A stretch of 64,000 bases of DNA, from contig NZ_JGZB01000001.1 of the NCBI RefSeq assembly GCF_000741255.1, positions 62,020-126,019 on the forward strand, written 5' to 3'. A program made the position numbers and the translations under genes. The DNA comes from Bifidobacterium magnum (GTDB taxonomy: Bacteria; Actinomycetota; Actinomycetes; Actinomycetales; Bifidobacteriaceae). Every line of letters begins with the position of its first letter. The first letter of the stretch is position 1. Under the pieces are notes generated by a model. The model was not told the DNA's origin, made no database searches, and saw nothing but the letters and a program-made list of their open reading frames with translations. Positions 29,980 through 37,669 of the stretch are shown here, in pieces.

Positions 29980-30960
29980 ATGACTGCGAAGACTCCGCTC
30001 GCTGCACTCGATACCATTTACGGTACCGTGTCCGTGGTTGGTTCCATGAACGCTGACTACACGGTCACCACCGAACGTCTGCCGAAGCCGGGCGAAACCG
30101 TCAACGGCGGTCCGCTGCAGGTGCTTCCGGGAGGCAAGTCCGGCAACCAGGCCGCTGCCGCCGCGCGTATTGGCGCCAAGGTGCAGATGTTCGGCGCCGT
30201 CGGTTCCGACGGCAACGCCGATTTCCTGCTCGCCAAGCTCGGCGAGGCCGGCGTGAACACGACGCACGTGCGCAAGGTTCTCGGCCCCTCCGGCACCACC
30301 GTCATTACCGTGGACGCCAATGGCGAGAACGCCATTGTATACTCTCCGGGCTCCAACGCCCACGTGACCGTGGAATACGTGGAATCCGAGAAGAAGGCGC
30401 TGACCGCCTCCAAGGTACTGGGCCTGTGCCTCGAAAGCCCGATTGAAACCGTCACGGCCGCCGCCAAGATGTGCCACGACGCGGGCGTCAAGGTACTGCT
30501 CAACAACTCCCCGTTCCGTCCGTCGCTGCCGAAGGATCTTGTCGACAACTCGGACATCCTGCTCGTCAACGAGCATGAGATGGCCCAGCTGCTGCAGATC
30601 GAAGAGCCGGAAAACGACGACTGGAGCGGTTTCGACTGGAACTTCGCGCTCGCCAAGATGCAGGAATTCGGCTACGACCAGGCCATCGTGACGCTGGGCG
30701 GCGACGGTTCCGTGGTGCTTGACGCCACGAGCGACGAGCAGGTCCACCGCATCGCTCCCGTGCACGTGCACGCGGTCGATACCACGGGCTGCGGCGACTC
30801 CTTCATGGGCACCGTGCTCGCCGGTCTCGCCTCCGACATGTCCCTCAGCGAAGCCGCGGAACTCGCTTCCTACGTGTCCGCATACGCCGCGACCTCTTAC
30901 GGCGCACAGGCCTCGTACGGCAACGCCGCGCAGATTCGCGAAGCCTTCGAGGACAAGTGA
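29980..30960 (+). CDS. rbsK: Ribokinase (PfkB family)
   Basis: 326 residues. Start ATG 29980 with GAAAGGATC upstream. SVVGSMNADYTVTTERLPKPGETVNG is the ribokinase N-terminal motif; GGKSGNQAAAAARIG binds sugar, and DTTGCGDSFMGTVLAG holds the catalytic Asp and anion hole (DTTGAGD in most members, here with Cys for Ala). It should convert ribose and ATP to ribose-5-phosphate in the cytosol. Downstream of the nucleoside hydrolase, and convergent with PRPP synthetase, which consumes its product. Confidence 0.93.
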   Translation: MTAKTPLAALDTIYGTVSVVGSMNADYTVTTERLPKPGETVNGGPLQVLPGGKSGNQAAAAARIGAKVQMFGAVGSDGNADFLLAKLGEAGVNTTHVRKVLGPSGTTVITVDANGENAIVYSPGSNAHVTVEYVESEKKALTASKVLGLCLESPIETVTAAAKMCHDAGVKVLLNNSPFRPSLPKDLVDNSDILLVNEHEMAQLLQIEEPENDDWSGFDWNFALAKMQEFGYDQAIVTLGGDGSVVLDATSDEQVHRIAPVHVHAVDTTGCGDSFMGTVLAGLASDMSLSEAAELASYVSAYAATSYGAQASYGNAAQIREAFEDK

Positions 30961-31041
30961 TCGAAAGTCTTGTCGGATCTTGCGTCTGATTGATGATCGA
31001 TAGATCGGACGAATCGTAGATGCCGACCTTGTGAATAATAA

Positions 31042-31076
31042 AGAGCCGGTCTGGAACCCATTGCCAGACCGGCTCT
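31042..31076. terminator. Terminator between ribokinase and prs genes
   Basis: AGAGCCGGTCTGG with its complement around a 9-nt loop, a 13-bp stem, followed by an AT-rich tract (CCTTATATTTATATA...). The AT-rich stretch up to 31130 has long TA alternations and no gene. Confidence 0.85.
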
Positions 31077-31137
31077 CCTTATATTTATATATATAATATA
31101 TATATGCCGACTATTTATTTATATATGTCGATCAAAC

Positions 31138-32151
31138 TCACGCATAAATCGAGCGCGTACGGATATCCTCCGGAAGACCGTTGAGCAGCGTCGTCACGGA
31201 ACGCGACTCGAATACGGAACGGATACCGGCGGCCAGCAGCGGCGCGATCGAAAGGATCGTCATATTGTCGAGGCGCTTCTCTTCCGGAATCGGAACGGTA
31301 TCGGTAAGCACGATCTCCTTGGCTCCCGAATCACGCAAACGCTCCACGGCCGGGCCGGACAGCAAACCGTGCGTGGCGACGAGCGTCACGGACTTGGCTC
31401 CACGGTCCTTGAGCGTCTTGACGGCCTGCGTGATCGTGCCGGCGGTATCGATCATGTCGTCGATCACCACGCAATCGCGGCCCTCGACCTCGCCGATAAT
31501 GCCGTGCGCTTCCACATGGTTCGGACGCGTGATGTCGTGCGTCTTGTGGATGAACGCGAGCGGCAGACCTCCAAGCTTGGCGGCCCACTGTTCAGAAACC
31601 TTGATACGGCCGGCATCCGGGGAAACAATCGTGGTGTTTTCCGGATCGATGCGCTTGGACATGTAGTCGAGCAGCACGGGCATGGCGGTCAAGTGGTCGA
31701 CCGGGCCATTGAAGAAGCCCTGCTCTTGGGCGGCGTGCAGATCGACCGTCATGACACGGTCGGCGCCAGCGGTACGGAAGAGATTGAACACCAGGCGGGC
31801 GGTGATCGGCTCGCGGCCCTGATGCTTCTTATCCTGACGAGAATAGCCCAAGAACGGCGCCACCACCGTAATGGAGCGAGCGGACGCGCGCTTGGCGGCG
31901 TCGATCATGATCAACTGCTCCATGATCCACTTGTTGATAGGCTCGGTATGGGCCTGCATAATGAAAATGTCTGATCCGCGAACCGGTTCAGTAAAGCGGA
32001 CATACATCTCGCCATTGGCAAAGTCGTATGCGGTGGTTTCCAGAACGTCGGTGCCCAAATACTTGGCGGTGTCCTCGGCCTGCTCGGGGTAGGCGCGTCC
32101 CGTGACCAAAGCCAGTTTCTTATTGGGAACGCCCTCGAGAATTGCAGACAT
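31138..32151 (-). CDS. prs: Ribose-phosphate pyrophosphokinase (PRPP synthetase)
   Basis: 337 residues. FANGEMYVRFTEPVRGSDIFIMQ, the ATP-binding FLGYSRQDKKHQGREPITARLV, the metal-binding VDLHAAQEQGFFN and the PRPP-binding loop CVVIDDMIDTAGTI are all intact. The cytosolic enzyme makes PRPP from ribose-5-phosphate and ATP for nucleotide, His and Trp synthesis. The ribosome site GGAAAGGTGAA precedes ATG 32151. It faces the ribokinase gene, so the two share a terminator region and a metabolic link. Confidence 0.97.
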   Translation of the reverse strand: MSAILEGVPNKKLALVTGRAYPEQAEDTAKYLGTDVLETTAYDFANGEMYVRFTEPVRGSDIFIMQAHTEPINKWIMEQLIMIDAAKRASARSITVVAPFLGYSRQDKKHQGREPITARLVFNLFRTAGADRVMTVDLHAAQEQGFFNGPVDHLTAMPVLLDYMSKRIDPENTTIVSPDAGRIKVSEQWAAKLGGLPLAFIHKTHDITRPNHVEAHGIIGEVEGRDCVVIDDMIDTAGTITQAVKTLKDRGAKSVTLVATHGLLSGPAVERLRDSGAKEIVLTDTVPIPEEKRLDNMTILSIAPLLAAGIRSVFESRSVTTLLNGLPEDIRTRSIYA

Positions 32152-32448
32152 AATTCACCTTTCCCATTGTTTTGCAATGGATATAACGGCCGTCAGAAAA
32201 CAGACAACATAATAGCAATGAGCATGTATGTGCATTAAGGGACATCTCGACATGTTTGCGCGTGACGCCCATAACGTGAACGCGGGAGGGCGTGGCGACT
32301 GTCCTCTCAATACGTTACGCTAGGAAAGTTGCTGGCTTTGCCATGCCCAAATGCACTTTACGTATGGACGGCGGGCGGCTGCCGGCATTTTGCAAACACA
32401 CTCCTGTTGTGGAAAGACCACAACCATTGAGTCCGAAGGAGGTGGGTG

Positions 32449-32736
32449 ATGTCTGCACACAAGTATGAACTCATGTTCATCGCTAATCCTGAAATGGATG
32501 AGAACGGTCTGAAGAAGCTGACCAACCAGTACATGGAAACTGTCACCAAGAATGGTGGCGCTGTTGAAGATATCGATATCTGGGGCCGCCGCAAGCTGGC
32601 TTACGAGATCGATGGCAAGACCGAAGGCAACTACGTCGTCGTGACGTACACTGCCACCCCGGCTGACAGCGACGAACTCGACCGTCTGCTGAACCTGAAC
32701 GATTCCATCGTTCGCACCAAGATCATTCGTAAGTGA
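32449..32736 (+). CDS. rpsF: 30S ribosomal protein S6
   Basis: 95 residues. ATG 32449 is chosen: AAGGAGG lies 6 bases upstream; a GTG at 32446 is too close. KYELMFIANPEMDE, WGRRKLAYEIDGKTEGNYVVV and LNDSIVRTKIIRK are typical S6. It is first in the rpsF-ssb-rpsR-rplI cluster. The leader at 32366-32390 is GC-rich with GCGGGCGGC and GCCGGC arms; it could hold an S6:S18 autoregulatory element, but the match is not strong enough to annotate. Confidence 0.97.
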   Translation: MSAHKYELMFIANPEMDENGLKKLTNQYMETVTKNGGAVEDIDIWGRRKLAYEIDGKTEGNYVVVTYTATPADSDELDRLLNLNDSIVRTKIIRK

Positions 32737-32795
32737 TCTGATCTTTCAGCTCTTTTCAGCCCAGCAATCGCACATCAACCAAGGTAAGGAACGTC

Positions 32796-33392
32796 ATGGC
32801 AGGCGAAACAGTCATTACCATAGTGGGCAATCTCACAGCCGATCCTGAACTGAGGACCACCGGAAACGGCGCGACCCTCGCAAGCTTCACGATCGCATCC
32901 ACACCGCGAACCTACAACCGCAATTCCGGACAGTTTGAGGACGGCACCGCGCTGTTCATGCGTTGCACCGCATGGCGCGATCTGGCCCAGCACTGCGCGG
33001 AAAGCCTCCACAAGGGCATGCGCGTAATCGCGACGGGACGCCTGTCCCAGCGCAATTACCAGGCCCAGGACGGTTCAAACCGTTCGGTTATCGAACTGAC
33101 CGTGGACGAAATCGGTCCGTCCCTGCGTTACGCGACGGCGTCGGTAACGCGCACGCCATCGAGCGGCGGCTACAACCGCAACGCGAATGGCGGCAACGGC
33201 GGATACAACGGCGGTAACAACGGATTCAACGCTGGTAATGGCGGTTACAATGGCGGATCCACTTACGGTGCTCCGCAAGCCCAGAACAACGCTCCGGCCA
33301 CCGACCCGTGGAGCTCGTCCGATTCCGGAGCTTCCTTCGGATCGTTCGGCGGCTCCGATTTCGGCTCGTCCAACGACGAACCGGAATTCTGA
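32796..33392 (+). CDS. ssb: Single-stranded DNA-binding protein
   Basis: 198 residues. N-terminal OB fold (VITIVGNLTADPELRTTGNGATLASFTIASTPR, WRDLAQHCAESLHKGMRVIATGRLSQR). A long Gly/Asn-rich linker (about 125-165; NGGNGGYNGGNNGF) leads to an acidic tip ending DEPEF. The usual tip is DDIPF, which recruits repair proteins; here the last residues keep the acidic run and terminal Phe. Start ATG 32796 with AAGGTAAGGAACG upstream. 59 bp after rpsF, same operon. Confidence 0.96.
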   Translation: MAGETVITIVGNLTADPELRTTGNGATLASFTIASTPRTYNRNSGQFEDGTALFMRCTAWRDLAQHCAESLHKGMRVIATGRLSQRNYQAQDGSNRSVIELTVDEIGPSLRYATASVTRTPSSGGYNRNANGGNGGYNGGNNGFNAGNGGYNGGSTYGAPQAQNNAPATDPWSSSDSGASFGSFGGSDFGSSNDEPEF

Positions 33393-33457
33393 TCCGATTG
33401 ATCTGATTACTGAGCATTTTCAACACATCATTCATTTGTAAATAAGGAGACATCAAG

Positions 33458-33706
33458 ATGTCACGCAAGAGGCCGCAGCCACCGGTCAAGCCGTTTAAGA
33501 AGAAGCCGAATCCACTGAAGGCCGCCAAGGTCACCGAGATCGATTACAAGGACGTCGCCCTGCTGCGCAAGTTCATCTCGGACCGCGGCAAGATTCGTTC
33601 CCGTCGCATCACCGGTGTGACCGTTCAGGAACAGCGCCAGATCGCCAAGGCCATCAAGAACGCCCGCGAAATGGCTCTGCTGCCGTACGCAACTACGGGT
33701 CGCTGA
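33458..33706 (+). CDS. rpsR: 30S ribosomal protein S18
   Basis: 82 residues. [47 protein letters not shown] is diagnostic for S18, which pairs with S6 on the 30S platform. The absence of a CxxC zinc pair at the N-terminus indicates the zinc-independent type. AAGGAGA precedes ATG 33458. Co-operonic with ssb and rplI. Confidence 0.97.
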   Translation: MSRKRPQPPVKPFKKKPNPLKAAKVTEIDYKDVALLRKFISDRGKIRSRRITGVTVQEQRQIAKAIKNAREMALLPYATTGR

Positions 33707-33724
33707 GTTTAGGAGGAATTCAAA

Positions 33725-34165
33725 ATGGCTGATTCCAAGATCATTCTTACCAAGTCCGTTGCCAACCTCGGCAACGCTGGCGACGTGGTGACCGTTAAGG
33801 CCGGCTACGCTCGCAACTACCTGATTCCTCAGGGCATGGCTTTCCTGTGGACGAAGAAGGCCGCCGCTCAGGCTGAAGCCATGAAGAAGGCTCGCCTGGC
33901 TCGCGCCGCCGCAACGCGTGAAGACGCCGTTGCCGCCAAGTCCCAGATCGAAGGCAAGACCTTCGAAATCGCAGCCAAGGTTTCCGAGTCCGGCAAGCTG
34001 TTCGGCGGCATCTCCGCTGACAAGATTGCTGCTCTGCTGCCGGTGGCTGTGGATCCGAAGTCCATCGAGACCGCCGTCATCAAGACGACCGGCGAGTTCC
34101 CGGTGACCGTCGCCCTGCATCCTGAAATCACCGCCACCTTCGCGCTGAAGGTCGTCGCTGAGTGA
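33725..34165 (+). CDS. rplI: 50S ribosomal protein L9
   Basis: 146 residues, normal length. The N-terminal domain [33 protein letters not shown] binds 23S rRNA, and a long connecting helix ([21 protein letters not shown]) leads to the C-terminal domain. AGGAGG lies 7 bases before ATG 33725, 18 bp after rpsR. Last gene of the ribosomal cluster, with a terminator at 34222. Confidence 0.97.
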   Translation: MADSKIILTKSVANLGNAGDVVTVKAGYARNYLIPQGMAFLWTKKAAAQAEAMKKARLARAAATREDAVAAKSQIEGKTFEIAAKVSESGKLFGGISADKIAALLPVAVDPKSIETAVIKTTGEFPVTVALHPEITATFALKVVAE

Positions 34166-34221
34166 TTGGTCTGTCAGATTCTTTTCTGACTTCAGACTAA
34201 TGAGTCTGAGCTTAAGCATTG

Positions 34222-34257
34222 AAGGTCCTCTTGGCCGTTTGGCCGGAGGGCCTTTTT
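34222..34257 (+). terminator. Terminator of the rpsF-ssb-rpsR-rplI operon
   Basis: AAGGTCCTCTTGGCC-GTTT-GGCCGGAGGGCCTT with two mismatched positions and a T5 run. Confidence 0.85.
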
Positions 34258-34281
34258 GTATGTGTGGTTTTCTTCTTAATC

Positions 34282-34727
34282 GCACTTTTGTTGCGTAAAA
34301 ATCTGCGGGTTGCTCCTTACCCGCGTAAAAATACGCAAGTTTCTCCTTATCCGCGCTTTTCGTGCGTTAATATTTGTAGTTTCCTTATTAGTCGCGTAAA
34401 AATACGCAGATTGCTCGTGATTCACACTTTTTGACCGTTAAATTTTGCAGTTTGCTTATTAGTCGCGTAAAAATACGCGGATTACCCGTTAACTGCAGTT
34501 TTATTGCGTGAATATTTGCAAATAACGACTAATACGACGATTATTCACGTGAAAAACTGCAAATAACGTCTTAACTGCAAGTTTCATTCGCGTTCCGCGG
34601 CGTGTCTCGACTAAAAACTGCAACTAACTAGTAATCTGCAAAAATTCACGTGAATAATCGTCGTCTAACTAGTAAATTGCAGATTTTCACGCACAAAAAG
34701 TGCTGATAAGGAGAAACCTGCGTATTT
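34282..34727. repeat. AT-rich tandem-repeat array, left part (30-bp and 41-bp units, 71-bp period)
   Basis: The palindrome GCGTAAAAATACGC recurs at 34323, 34394 and 34465, exactly 71 bases apart. Each 71-bp period is a 30-bp unit (GCGTAAAAATACGC plus a CTCCTTAT-like segment) and a 41-bp unit (GCGCTTTTCGTGCG... ending TTATTAGTC). Four 41-mers and three 30-mers can be aligned from 34282 to 34535. After that the order breaks down, and from about 34680 the units read in the opposite orientation. No gene is seen. Confidence 0.85.
34535..34663. repeat. 19-bp inverted repeat at the orientation switch of the array
   Basis: CGACGATTATTCACGTGAA (34535-34553) is the exact reverse complement of 34645-34663, with about 91 bases between. 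Both arms hold the palindrome TTCACGTGAA. It lies where the repeat units change direction. Confidence 0.85.
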
Positions 34728-34766
34728 GCTTTTTTGCTTCCATTAAATCTTCCTTACTATATTCCA
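34687..34766 (-). pseudogene. Truncated start of the small gene that normally follows tet(W)
   Basis: ATG 34766 with GGAGGG upstream begins MEYSKEDLMEAKKQ and then runs into the chromosomal array at about 34727, ending at a stop in repeat sequence. A small open frame starting with this peptide is commonly found downstream of tet(W) in mobile elements (recalled, not searched). The abrupt loss marks the left end of the inserted segment. Confidence 0.55.
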
Positions 34767-34817
34767 TTGTTACCCTCCATAACTTCTGATTGTTGCCGTC
34801 TTGACGATTATGTATCT

Positions 34818-36736
34818 TTACATTACCTTCTGAAACATATGGCGCACCTTGTCCAGGCGGCTGTTTGGACGGCGGGGCTGGATGACCGGCTGACCGACAG
34901 CGGCCTGATATCCTTTCAGCTCTGTAAGGCATACGCTCCGCCCGTTGGTGTAAAAGGCCAGATCAGTACGGTATGCCTGTATACAGCGGGCGGGAATCTC
35001 GCCAGTAAAGACAACTTCATCCTTTTTTACCTGGGCCGTTTCGATGGTGGCACAGTATTTCGGTGCATCATGATAAGCCTGGAAAGGTATTCCTGGGGCG
35101 CATAGAGGATGAAGGAGAGATAAGGTTCCAGCAGCTGCGTCCCCGATTCCTTCAATGCCTGTTCCAATACAATCGGGGCCAATGAGCGGAAGTCCGCCGG
35201 CGTGCTGACCGGACTGTAATAAAGCCCGTATTCAAAGCAAATCTTACAGTCCGTTACGTTCCAGCCGAACAAGCCCTGCTCCAGCCCGTAACGGATACCA
35301 TCCCTGACAGCGTTTTGAAAACTCTGGTTCAAGTATCCCAGCGAAACCCGGCTCTCGTATTGTACACCGGAGCCAAGCGAGAGTGGTGTAACAGACAGTC
35401 CTATGGATGCCCAAAACGGGTTGGGCGGCACCTCGATATGGATGGTGTGGCTGGCTGCTTTGAGCGGCCGCTCCATATAAATGACGGAGGGTTCCTTTAC
35501 CACTGTTTCAAGCTTGTATTTTTCCGACAGCAAAGCGGAAACAACCTCCAACTGCACCCGGCCCAAAAAAGAAAGAATGATCTCATGGGTGATGGAATCC
35601 ACTTCGCAACGCAAAAGCGGGTCAGTATCCGCAAGTTGCGTAAGAGCGTCCAGCAGCCGTTCTCTTTGCGCTGCCGTTTTCGGCGCAATCGTCGTCCGCA
35701 GCATGGGGAGGGGGTCCTCGCGCCACCTTTTACGAGGGAGCCGGGTTTGGTCCCCTAATACATCGTTTAACCTCACGCTGTCGCTGGGAAGGATAACAAT
35801 TTCACCCTGATAAGCGGTGTCTGTCCGAACAATTTCCCCTTTGGATGGAATACGCATCTCTGTGATTTTCAGCTTTTCTCTCCCGGCCAGGGCCACCGTA
35901 TCCCGCAGGCGCAGCGTTCCGCTGTATAACCGTAGATAGACACGCCGCTGGCCGCAATCGGTGTACTCAACCTTGAAAACGCTGCCGCATAGGGCGGCGC
36001 CCCCCTGTTCCCCAATCGGTTGGAACAGCCCTGTCACCGCATCCATCAACGGTTGAATGCCAAGGCCATTTTTGGCGCTGCCATGATAGACTGGGAACAG
36101 GGAGGCGTCTTGAACCCGCTGCTGTTCCTCCCGCGCAAGTTTTTCCCGGCTGATTGGTTCTCCTGCGATATACTTTTCCAATAATTCATCGTTATTTTCG
36201 ATGACCGCATCCCATGCTTCTATGTCGGTATTTTCCTCCAGGACTATTTCCGGGGACAGCGACACCGTCTGCTTGATGATAATATCGGCGGAGAGCTTAT
36301 CCCGAACAGACTGAACCACGCTCTGCAAATCAACGCCAGCCTGGTCGATCTTGTTGATAAAGATAACGGTGGGAATGTTCATTTTCCGCAGGGCATGGAA
36401 CAGAATACGGGTCTGGGCCTGCACGCCATCTTTAGCGGAGATCACCAAGATGGCCCCATCTAAAACAGCCAAAGAGCGGTACACCTCCGCCAAAAAATCC
36501 ATGTGGCCGGGCGTATCCACAATGTTAACTTTACATCTGTGCCACTGGAAGGAAGTGACTGCCGCTTGAATGGTAATCCCACGCTGCCGCTCCAAAAACA
36601 TGGTGTCCGTCCTCGTTGTCCCTTTTTCGACGCTCCCCGGTTCTGAAATGGCTCCGCTGGCATATAGCAGGCTCTCCGTCAAGGTCGTCTTTCCAGCGTC
36701 TACATGGGCAAGAATTCCAATATTGATTATTTTCAT
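34818..36736 (-). pseudogene. tet(W): tet(W), ribosomal protection tetracycline resistance gene, frameshifted
   Basis: The reading frame from ATG 36736 (GGGAGGACA upstream) has the GTPase motifs [16 protein letters not shown] and NKID of Tet(W), which dislodges tetracycline from the ribosome. After codon 552 (YAPQEYLSR) one base is missing around 35078-35079, and the frame ends after 17 wrong residues (569 in total). Shifting frame restores [12 protein letters not shown]... through [17 protein letters not shown] and a stop at 34818. The full span is 1919 bp, one base short of 640 codons, the expected length. The C-terminal region lost is essential in this family, so resistance is not expected unless the base is a sequencing error. 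Confidence 0.93.
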
Positions 36737-36770
36737 GTGATTGTCCTCCCTTTACAGCCCCAAAGGGCAT

Positions 36771-36810
36771 AAAAATCCCCAGCAGTAAAATACTTTTACC
36801 ACTGGGGATT
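36771..36810 (-). terminator. tet(W) leader attenuator hairpin
   Basis: Read on the minus strand, ATCCCCAGTGGTAAAA and TTTTACTGCTGGGGAT form a stem followed by a T5 run, 35 bases before the tet(W) start. This is the usual transcription attenuator of ribosomal-protection tet genes. Confidence 0.8.
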
Positions 36811-36977
36811 ATAAGTTGCGGACATACACATATACAGCATACACCTGTTTGTGATTGCTGTTTTTGGGGATATGTCAAAATTGATAAGGCAAAAGTATTC
36901 TTAAATTGGGTACAAAAAACTAAGCCCCTACAAAAGGAGCTATCATAATCCTTTGTTCCCACTATTTGATTATAGTT

Positions 36978-37001
36978 TTATTTAAGAATACCTTGCCGCA
37001 T
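36978..37001 (-). CDS. tet(W) leader peptide MRQGILK
   Basis: A seven-codon frame, ATG at 37001 and TAA at 36978, with AAAAGGAG 9 bases upstream. Its sequence GGTATTCTTAAA can pair with TTTAAGAATACT further downstream (about 36890-36905). Ribosome stalling here by tetracycline is the accepted way such leaders allow read-through of the attenuator. Confidence 0.65.
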   Translation of the reverse strand: MRQGILK

Positions 37002-37029
37002 ATTTTTTACTCCTTTTCTGGATTAAATC

Positions 37030-37058
37030 ATTGTATCACATCAGTTTTAGGAAAGCAA
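37030..37058 (-). promoter_or_regulatory. tet(W) promoter
   Basis: On the minus strand TTGCTT (37058-37053), a 17-bp spacer, and TACAAT (37035-37030), just upstream of the leader peptide. Confidence 0.75.
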
Positions 37059-37097
37059 GTACCTAAAAGAAATTTTTCTTCCCCTTATATGTAACAA

Positions 37098-37200
37098 TCA
37101 TACCGGCTTCCTAGCGTTCAGAATGTTTTCTGCTGTCTGCTGTGGTGTTTGGTTGGAATTGTCCAACCAAAAGCCGATCCGTGGTGTTGTCTGCATTTTA
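37098..37200 (-). pseudogene. C-terminal remnant of an unidentified gene upstream of tet(W)
   Basis: The minus-strand frame ending at 37098 reads TPRIGFWLDNSNQTPQQTAENILNARKPV at its end. This looks like the C-terminus of a small P-loop kinase-like protein (a guess), but the upstream part is short and followed by a palindrome, so only a fragment is present. It was probably carried along with the tet(W) fragment. Confidence 0.35.
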
Positions 37201-37262
37201 CTAAATACAAATTCAATGTATACAGAAAGATATAAGGAGTGGGAGGGATTCCGCCGTAGTTG

Positions 37263-37304
37263 GCATTGTAGGAAAATCCAAAAGTTTAGATTTTCCCACA
37301 ATGC
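37263..37304. repeat. 16-bp inverted repeat near the right end of the tet(W) cassette
   Basis: GCATTGTAGGAAAATC (37263-37278) and GATTTTCCCACAATGC (37289-37304) pair at 15 of 16 positions around a 10-nt loop. It could be a terminator or the remains of a mobile-element end. Confidence 0.6.
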
Positions 37305-37392
37305 TTATCTTTTGGTCTTTGGTTCGGAATAGTGTAGTGCTGGCGGTCTATCTCTTGTTTTCGGTTGCTTGCTTCCTTACCGTACATGAGCA

Positions 37393-37550
37393 TTTTACGC
37401 GGGTAAGAAGTAAATTGCGTATTTTTATGCACCTAATGGGGGAACCGCGTATTTTTACGCACGAAAAGCGCGGCTAAGAAGGAACCTGCGTATATTTACG
37501 CGGCTAAGACATAATCTGCGTATTTCTACGGTCGAAAAGTGCGGATACAG
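37393..37550. repeat. Repeat array, right part, opposite orientation
   Basis: Units of 30 bp at 37401-37430, 37431-37460 and 37502-37531 and of 41 bp at 37461-37501, each containing a GCGTATTTTTACGC-like palindrome and a GG-TAAG-AG-AAC segment. They are the reverse complement of the units at 34282-34535. From 37551 to the next gene nothing else is recognised. Confidence 0.8.
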
Positions 37551-37669
37551 AACCGACCGTACAGAAAAGATAAATAAAGGTAAGTGAAAGATACATTTGG
37601 AAGTCGGCTGAGTAGGGGACTGAATAAAGGGATGGGTGGATTCGGATACGGGCAGTGCACAACGACCGC

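Larger units (their letters stand above)
34728..37392 (-). mobile_element. tet(W) cassette inserted in the repeat array (about 2.7 kb)
   Basis: Low-GC sequence unlike the surroundings, containing the whole tet(W) regulatory region and gene. On the left the array stops at GCGTATTT (34720-34727); on the right it resumes at TTTTACGC (37393-37400), so the insertion falls inside one GCGTATTTTTACGC palindrome. No transposase, integrase or clear terminal inverted repeats are present, only a short shared TTGCTTCC near both ends. It was probably acquired by recombination of a fragment rather than by autonomous transposition. Confidence 0.7.

Noticed and set aside
32340-32448. S6:S18 autoregulatory RNA before rpsF
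   Set aside because: GC-rich arms are present but I could not identify the conserved bulged CCG arrangement with confidence.
34282-37550. Possible CRISPR array
   Set aside because: The palindrome is regularly spaced, but the sequences between palindromes are themselves repeated with the same period, the units are degenerate, and no cas genes are near.
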